Below are positions 57,275 to 64,000 of a stretch of 64,000 nt of DNA, piece after piece. Under the pieces are notes generated by a model. The model searched no databases and was not told the DNA's origin. It saw only the letters and a program-made list of their open reading frames with translations. The stretch comes from Chitinophaga sedimenti. Its GTDB lineage: Bacteria > Bacteroidota > Bacteroidia > Chitinophagales > Chitinophagaceae. The position numbers and the translations under genes are program-made. The stretch is taken from positions 4,588,001 through 4,652,000 of the forward strand of contig NZ_JAKUKA010000001.1 in NCBI RefSeq assembly GCF_023156195.1, written 5' to 3'. Each line of letters starts with the position of its first letter. Position 1 is the stretch's first letter.

Positions 57275-58308
57275 ATGTGCAAAAGTATATTTGCCGGCTT
57301 GCTGCTCACCGCAGCGGCGTTAACAGTGAACGGACAATCGGTATTTCCCGAACAAAAGAATTACGTAAGCCTTTTTACGACAGACAGTATTACGATAGAC
57401 GGAAAAGGAAATGAGCGCGCCTGGCAACATGCCCCGTGGAGCGATGCCTTCATCGATATTGAAGGTAATACGAAGCCGCGCCCTTACCGGATACGCGGAT
57501 GAAAATGATATGGAACAATACTTATCTTTTCATTTTTGCAGAACTCCGCGAGCCACATCTGCAGGCCGGTTTACACCAGCGTGATACCATTATTTATGCG
57601 GACAACGACTTCGAGGTATTCATTGACCCCAACGGCGATACGCATCAATATTTTGAAATTGAGGTAAACGCCTTTAACACGGTAATGGACCTTTTTATGA
57701 GTAAGCCTTACCGTAACGGCGGTAACGCCATGCTCAACTGGGACGTAAAAGGTCTGCGCACTGCTGTACAACATTACGGCACGATTAACCGGCCCGGCGA
57801 TAAAGACAGCGCGTGGACGGTGGAAATGGCCATTCCCTTTTCAGCACTGGGCCTGTTCCGGGAAAATATGCGGCCGAAGGACAACACCCACTGGCGCATC
57901 AATTTTTCGCGGGTGCAGTGGGAGTGGGATGTGGTGAACAACCGTTACCAGAAGAAGAAAGGCCCGGAACATAACTGGGTATGGTCGCCGCAGGGTATTG
58001 TAGATATGCATGCGCCAGAACGCTGGGGTAACTTATGGTTCCACACGCAACCCGGCAATGGAACGGCGGCCCCTTCCCCGGAAGATGAAAATGCGCGAAG
58101 GTGGCTGTGGGACCTGTACTACCGGCAGCAGCAGTATCGCCGGAAGCATGGCAAATATGCTACTACTTTGCAGGCGCTGGAACTAGCGGCGCCTAAAGGG
58201 AACTTGAAACCGGAGCTGGAAGCCATTTCACAACAGTTCAATGCGCGGATAACAAACGGCGCCTCCACCTGGAGCATTGACCAGGAAGGGCGTATTTACG
58301 AACGATAA
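57275..58308 (+). CDS. Exported CBM9-like carbohydrate-binding protein, frameshifted
   Basis: About 345 residues. Signal peptide MCKSIFAGLLLTAAALTVNG; then a CBM9/DOMON-type beta sandwich: TIDGKGNERAWQHAPWSDAF, WNNTYLFIFAELREPHL, DNDFEVFIDPNGDTHQYFEI and WTVEMAIPFSALG are the family's landmarks. The frame breaks near 57490; one added base gives PRPYRDTRMKMIWNNTY. A helical C-terminal tail (residues 270-345) is extra. It ends 9 bases before the TIM-barrel gene, so both probably act on the same glycan. CBM9-like proteins of this type also occur without an attached enzyme; ligand unknown. Confidence 0.85.
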
Positions 58309-58317
58309 TTCACGGTT

Positions 58318-59387
58318 ATGAATAAACGCAACTTTCTGAAATCATTGGGGCTGGGCAGTCTGGCTATTTCCGCTGCACCGCTGGGGAGCGTGGCCAGACA
58401 GTCGGCCCGCAGCGCGCCCCGTTCCATTTCGCACCGGGTGTGGATTAACCCGGATCATAAAGACACGGAGGCCGAGCTGCGCGAGCGATATGCCGCTTAC
58501 AAACAGGCCGGCATCCGCGACTTATTCTTTGAGGCAGACAGCGCCCCTCACTTTCGCATTGCGCGCGAGCAGGGTTTAAAAGCCCACCGGTGGATGTGGA
58601 CCATGAACCAGGGCGACCAGGCGCAAATGGCCGCTCACCCGGAGTGGTACGCGATCAGCCGAAAGGGCGAATCGTGCGTAGACCATCCGCCTTATGTCGG
58701 TTACTACCGCTGGTTATGCCCGAGCAAACCGGAAGTGCTGGAGCATCTGAAGCAACAGGTGGCCGGCATCGTTTCCCGGAAAGAAGTAGATGGATTTCAC
58801 TGGACTATATCCGTTACTGCGATGTGATCCTGCCAGTGAACCTATGGTCGAAATACGGAATTGATCAATCGAAAGAATTGCCGGAGTACGATTTCTGCTA
58901 TTGCGAAACCTGCCGGAATTTATACCGGCAGCAAACGGGCAAAGATCCGCTGGATCTCGAGCACCCGGACCAAAGTCCTTCTTGGAGACGGTTCCGTTAT
59001 GAGCGTATCAATAATGTGGTAAACACGCTGGCCGGCGTAGCCCATCAACATAAAAAACCAATATCGGCCGCCGTATTTCCTACGCCCGAAATCGCGAAGC
59101 GCATTGTGCGCCAGGACTGGACCAACTGGAACCTCGATGCCGTGATGCCTATGATCTACCACGGCTTCTACCGCGAAAACGTAGATTGGATCGGTAATGC
59201 GGTGGACGAAGGCGTAAAAGGCCTTCACGGGAAATTCCCGTTGTTTGCGGGTTTGTTCCTGCCGGATTTCAACGGCAATTATGCAGACCTGAACCTGGCC
59301 GTGAACCTGGCCGTAAAGAATGGCGCCGCGGGCGTTTCCATTTTTGGGGATGTAACGCAGGAGGTGCTAAAGGCACTTAAATTATAA
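58318..59387 (+). CDS. Exported TIM-barrel glycoside-hydrolase-like protein, frameshifted
   Basis: About 356 residues. The N-terminal MNKRNFLKSLGLGSLAISAA resembles a Tat-type or related signal (KR-NFLK) common in this phylum. The body looks like a GHL10-type putative glycoside hydrolase: HRVWINPDHKDTEAELRERY, LFFEADSAPHFRIAREQGLK, WLCPSKPEVLEHL and, after restoring one base near 58799, DGFHLDYIRYCDVILPVNLW. Later DWTNWNLDAVMPMIYHGFYR and KFPLFAGLFLPDF also fit. Catalytic residues are not assigned with confidence. Cotranscribed with the CBM9-like gene. Confidence 0.8.
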
Positions 59388-59450
59388 AATGCGGGCCTTG
59401 AGAATCGCATAAACGATAATAGGTGTACCATCAGGTACCCGAATAAATTA

Positions 59451-59482
59451 GGGCTGACCATTACTTTTTGGTCAGCCCTTTC
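59451..59482. terminator. Bidirectional terminator between TIM-barrel and second adhesin genes
   Basis: Perfect GGGCTGACC / GGTCAGCCC stem (59451-59459 and 59470-59478), with T-rich flanks on both strands, between converging genes. Confidence 0.85.
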
Positions 59483-59485
59483 GTT

Positions 59486-62400
59486 TTATCTTGCTTTAAT
59501 AAATGTTCGTGTTTCGAACCTATCACCATGCTGCACGGTCAGGAAGTAAATGCCCTGCGGCAGATTACTGATATCTATTACTTTTTCGTTTGCACCGATC
59601 ACCAGGTCCGTCCTATAGGTAACCCGTTTAATGCCGGATACATTGGTAATCTGCACCGTCCACAAACCAGCACCGGTTTCCACATTTATTTTCAGTTTGA
59701 TGAAATTCGTGGCCGGGTTTGGCATCAGGTCCAGCGAAGCCAGTACGCCCGGACGCACATCTATTCCACGACAATCTACGCGGCGGATGGCTTTGGTGGC
59801 CGTGGCCGTACAACCATTACTGTTAGTATAGGTGTAGGTAATTAAGCTTGATCCTGCACCCAGGCTGCCGAAGCTCCATTCGTTCCCGCTCACCCCTTCG
59901 CCGCTCCAGGTACCACCACTGAGGTTCGCCGTAAGCGTTACCTTACCGTCCGCCAGGCAAACACTGTCGATGTTCGTGATCTCCACGGAAGGCAATGCGT
60001 TCACCGTTACATTATGACTCGTGGTAGTTGCACAACCGCCGCTGCCCGTCATCGTATACATTACCTGTACAGTACCGGCTGCCACGCCAGTTACCAGGCC
60101 ACCAGTACTTACGGTTGCCAGTGCACTATTCGAGCTGCTCCAGGTACCACCCGCGGTCGCGTGCCCCAGTTGAATATTGCTCCCGGCACATACATTATCA
60201 GGACCGGTAATCGCACCTGCTGCGACCGTGTTATTTACCACCACGGCAAATTCGGCGGTGTTGCTGCAGCCATTGCTGCTCACCGTATAGCGGATCGTTG
60301 CGTTACCTGCAGCGACCCCGCTCACCATTCCGGATGTATTTATATAAGCTACATTGATATTATTACTGCTCCAGGCACCGCCCGCCACAGATGCTGTCAA
60401 TTGTGCTTCGCCACCCATGCACACGTTAGCCGTTCCGGTAATAGTACCGGCCGAAGGCAATGGATGCACCACCACCGTTTGTGTGCCGGAAGTAATACAA
60501 CCGCCGCTGGTCGTTGCAGAATAACTAATTATTACCGTGCCGGCAGTTATGCCTGTCACGGTTCCATTCACCACGTTGGCCACGGCCGCATTAGAAGTAG
60601 ACCAGGTACCACCTGCTACAGAAGGCGTAAGCGTTAGCGATGCGCCTACGCACACCTTATCACCACCGGTGAAAGTTACGGCGGCAGGGGCTGCGCTTAC
60701 GGTCAGCGGATGTGTGGTGCTCGCAGCACAATTGTCTGCGTTCGTCAACGTGTAAGTAATGATAGCATTACCTGCGGTTACGCCGGTAACGAGACCGGCA
60801 GTATTCACGGAGGCAACCGCCGGTTGGTCGGATGACCCGGTACCGCCTGCCGTATTATTCGTTAAGGTAGCACTGCTGCCCGCACAAATCGTGCTGGCGC
60901 CGGCAATTGCATTTAGCACAGGGACTGCGCGTACGCTCACCGTTACTTCGGAAATACCACTGCAACCACTGCTATTTACGGTGTAAGTAATTTTCGCGGT
61001 GCCCACAGATAAGCCGGTTACTATGCCATTGTTCACCGAAGCCACAGCGCTATTGTCGCTGGACCATGTGCCGCCCGCGACACTGCTGTTCAGGGTGAGG
61101 GTACCGTTTTGGCAAACGCTGTTACCTCCGCTGATCGTACCAGCGGAAGGTGCTGCATTTACCGTTACGGCGACCTGCTGGCTGCTGGCGCAATTACCGC
61201 TCGTTACCGTATAAGTGATGCTGGTTGAACCGGCAGTCACACCTGTTACCACGCCGGTATTAGACACGCTAACGATTGACGTATTACCACTGCTCCGGTA
61301 CCGCCAGCCGGGGTAGCTGTCATTGTTACATTCGACCCGGTACACACCGCGTTGACGCCACTGGTGATACTTACCGCCGGTAACGCGTTCACATTAATTG
61401 TTACCTGCTGTGCCGCACTACAGCCGGAACCATTGGTTACAGTGTAGGTAATGGTCGCTGCGCCAGCTGCGATGCCCGTTACAACGCCGGTACCGGATAC
61501 TGTCGCAATAGCCGTGTTGCTGCTGCTCCATACGCCACCTGCCAAAGTATTGGTCAGGTTGATGGTTGCCCCTCGCATACGGCAGTAGCGCCGCCGATGG
61601 CTGGAACAACGGGCGTCTGGTTTACAGTCACCACATTGCCGGCTGTATTGGAGCACCCTCCGCCAGTGACCGTGTAAGTAATATTGGCAGTACCGTTCGC
61701 CAGGCCGCTTACCACGCCGGAAGTGCTCACGGTCGCGACACTGTTATTATCGGATGTCCATACACCACCACTTGCGGCATTGCCGAGGTACAACACTTCG
61801 CCCTCACAAACGACCGAACCGCCGGTGATGGCGCCGATACCTGGCTTGGCTTTTACTGTAATACTATAACTGGCGTTGTTGGTACAGCCGTTTGCATTTG
61901 TAACCGTTAATATAATAGATGTGCTACCTGCGCTTACGCCGGTTACCACACCTGCCGCACTTACCGTAGCAATCGCATTACTACCGCTGCTCCCGGTGCC
62001 GGCTACATCGCCGTTCAGGGTGATGGTGCCACCCACGCATACTTCGTTAGTGCCGGCAATTACCGGTGTAGCCGGTAATGCGTTAACTGTGATGGCGGCG
62101 GTATAGCTGCCGGAACAACCAGTGGCCACGGTGAGGGTATACGTAATATTCGTGGTGCCGCCGCTGATGCCGGTTACCTGGCCGGTTGCCGCATTCACAG
62201 TAGCTGCCGCAGTGTTGTCGGATGTCCACACACCGCCGGTTACCGTATTATCCAGGTCCAGTACACCGCCCACGCATACGCTGTTGCCGCCGGTAAAGGC
62301 AGGAACGGTAACCGCTGTATTTACCTCCATATCAAAAGTGCGGGTAGTGGCGCAACCGTTCGCGTTGGTATAAGTATAATTAATAGTCGCCGTTCCTGCG

Positions 62401-64000
62401 CTGATGCCGGTTACTTCGCCTGTGGTGGCATCCACGGTGGCAACAGGCGCATCATCGCTGCTCCAAACACCGCCGCTCACCATATTTGCTAGGGTGGTAC
62501 TGGTGCCGATGCAGATGCTATTGGTACCGGTGATCGCCGGAACTACAGGCAGTGCGCGAACATTCACTACAAAAGTAGCGGTAGCTGCACAACCGCTGGC
62601 ATTGGTCACCATGTAGCTGACAGTTGCCGCACCTTCCGCCACGCCGGTTACTTCACCGGTAGTCGCGTTCACCAGTGCAATGGTTGCATCACCGCTACTC
62701 CAGGTGCCACCGCCGGTGGTATTAGCCAGTACAATACTGCTGTTCACACATACGCTGTTCGCGCCGGTAATGGCAGCTACGGTAGCAGCCGGATTAACGG
62801 TAATATTATAAGTACCTGCATTTGAACAGGCATATTGGTCGGTAATCGTATAAGTAATCAACGCGCTGCCCGGCGTTACACCGGTCACAGTGCCATTAGC
62901 CGCACCAACAGTGGCGATGGCGGTATTATCAACAGACCATATACCACCGGTGGTGACGCTGCTCAAAGTGATCTGCTCACTTTCGCACACCCCGGTACTG
63001 CCGGCAATCACCGGAGCGGCAGGCAGGGCATGCACGGTTACAACTGCATCCGCCGCACCCGAACAGCCATTAACATCGGTTACGGTATAGGAAATAGTGG
63101 CGGTTCCCGCCGCGACGGTGGTGATCACACCATTACTAACTGTTGCCACGTTTACGTCGCTGCTGCTCCATACGCCATCGGGCGTGGCGTTCGCCAGGGT
63201 AATCGTACCACCGATGCAAACATCCGTTGTTCCTGTAGTTGGACTGATAACGCCCGGTGTGTTTACATTCAGGTTGTGAGTAGCTGCGCCTGTACAGCCA
63301 TTGGCCGTTACGCTGTAGCTGATCACTACGGCTCCTCCCGGACCACCGGCAACGCCGGTTACCAGGCCGCTTTGATCAACGGTGGCAATTGCTTCATCGC
63401 TGCTGCTCCATACACCTCCGGTGGCAGTGGTAGCCAGTTGCGTACTTGCATTGCCGCAAAGGGTAGCTGCGCCGGTAATGGCGGCCACTGTCGGCGAAGG
63501 CTTCACGGTAATGGATGCCGGGGCTGATACAACGGGACAACCATTGTATATACCGGATACTACCACGGGCATCTGCCGTAGGCGAATAATTATAAGTAGT
63601 GGCTGCCGTGCTTTGTAACACGGTCGTGCCGGATTTGAATTCAAAAGTCGGGTAAGCAAAACCCGATACTGCATTTAACGTTACCGGCAAGCCCGAACAT
63701 ATTTCGCTGGCCGAAGTGGTAAGGGTAACAGGTAATCCATCCACCAAAGCCTCGATACCCACTACCCCTTTATTGGAAATCGGGGTAATGAGCGAGCCGT
63801 TTTCCATAATCAGGTAGATGGGCTGAAACGCTACGTTAACGGCGTTGTAAGTATAAAACGGCGTGTAGGCGGGGCCGCTGGTCTTTTGCCCGATACCCAG
63901 GTAAAAGAGCTCGCCAGCCGGCACCTGTGTGGGAGACAAGAATTCAAAATGTTTATTGGTGCCGATATCCGCGGTAGCAATTGTGTAATCATCTGTACGA
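59486..64000 (-). CDS. Repeat adhesin with Big-type Ig repeats and type A T9SS sorting domain; 5' end outside window, three frameshifts
   Basis: Surface protein, about 1,500 residues visible. The window edge cuts the N-terminal side; the first 140 residues seen (DIGTNKHFEF, VPAGELFYLGIGQKTSG) are not repetitive. Then come about 15 Big_2/Ig-like repeats of 74 residues with the pattern CxGxxxxLxxxxxGGxWSSxxxxVAxVxxxGxVTGVxAGxxxIxYTVxxxGC, one partial unit, and a T9SS type A C-terminal domain (LMPNPATNFIKLKINVE, DISNLPQGIYFLTVQHGD, RTFIKAR). Breaks near 63573, 61570 (G-run) and 61295; repair at the last two restores VCEGATINLTN and GTWSSGNTSIVSV. Exported by T9SS and probably anchored or secreted; ligand unknown. 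Distinct in repeat type and sorting signal from the giant adhesin at 20.6-28.4 kb. Confidence 0.87.
59975..63500 (-). repeat. Array of about 15 Big-type coding repeats (roughly 222 bp each)
   Basis: Counted by the GG-x-W-[ST]-x-x-[DNS] core and VTG-x-x-AG. Two units read GTGSS instead of GTWSS (near 60832 and 61998), in frame, so a core Trp is lost in each or the base is miscalled. Confidence 0.75.

Noticed and set aside
1..64000. A cluster of pseudogenes or a decaying genome region
   Set aside because: Conserved residues are intact on both sides of every break and no gene shows in-frame stops away from a break.
1..64000. tRNA, rRNA, riboswitch, insertion sequence, phage or replication-origin features
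   Set aside because: Looked for and not seen: no transposase, integrase, dnaA-box cluster or cloverleaf-like sequence was recognised.

Overview
The window looks like a chromosome segment of a Bacteroidota bacterium, most likely Chitinophagaceae (Chitinophaga or a close relative). Evidence: ECF sigma/FecR/SusC/SusD, a PorP/SprF-family protein, type IX secretion (T9SS) sorting domains of both type A and type B, LytS/LytTR signalling, DUF5606, and candidate TAnnTTTG -7 promoter elements. No rRNA, tRNA, CRISPR array, insertion sequence or prophage was seen.

Layout. 1-17 kb is mostly housekeeping: M3 peptidase (cut by the left edge), DUF5606 protein, lamin-tail-domain secreted protein, aspartate-semialdehyde dehydrogenase, a small hypothetical, DUF2461, an outer-membrane barrel next to an ammonium transporter, UvrB, S1/P1 nuclease, PfkB kinase, MATE exporter and a small lipoprotein. 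17.5-28.4 kb is a surface module read on the minus strand: a giant 20-Ig adhesin of about 2,570 residues with a type B T9SS signal, then PorP/SprF and a TPR/propeller/OmpA protein. 29.1-31.7 kb is a STAND (NACHT-like) NTPase with an uncharacterised N-terminal domain, divergent from the adhesin. 31.9-35.2 kb holds a membrane transglutaminase-like protein, a protein with two OmpA domains and an SDR oxidoreductase. 36-42.4 kb is an ECF sigma-FecR-SusC-SusD uptake locus. 42.6-49.8 kb is a membrane protein, a two-kinase/one-regulator LytS-LytS-LytTR operon with a candidate 21-bp-spaced operator, and a propeller sensor that looks like a pseudokinase. 50.7-57 kb is a tight MoxR/DUF58/DUF4350/DUF4129/SpoIIM cluster with a divergent RDD protein. 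57.3-59.4 kb is a CBM9-like plus TIM-barrel pair, and 59.5-64 kb is a second repeat adhesin (Big-type repeats, type A T9SS signal) running off the right edge.

A dominant feature is the state of the sequence: about 35 reading-frame breaks fall in 24 genes, almost all explained by one missing base, often in a homopolymer of 4-8. Conserved sequence resumes at once in the next frame. I therefore annotate these as single genes with probable sequence errors, giving the break position, not as pseudogenes. SusD hides an out-of-frame segment inside an apparently intact ORF.

Best leads for something undescribed: the four-copy CxxC module in the giant adhesin; the STAND NTPase with its N-terminal domain; 21-bp-period direct repeats before the LytS/LytTR operon and in the adhesin/STAND intergenic region; and the kinase pairs in which one member has lost ATP-site residues.
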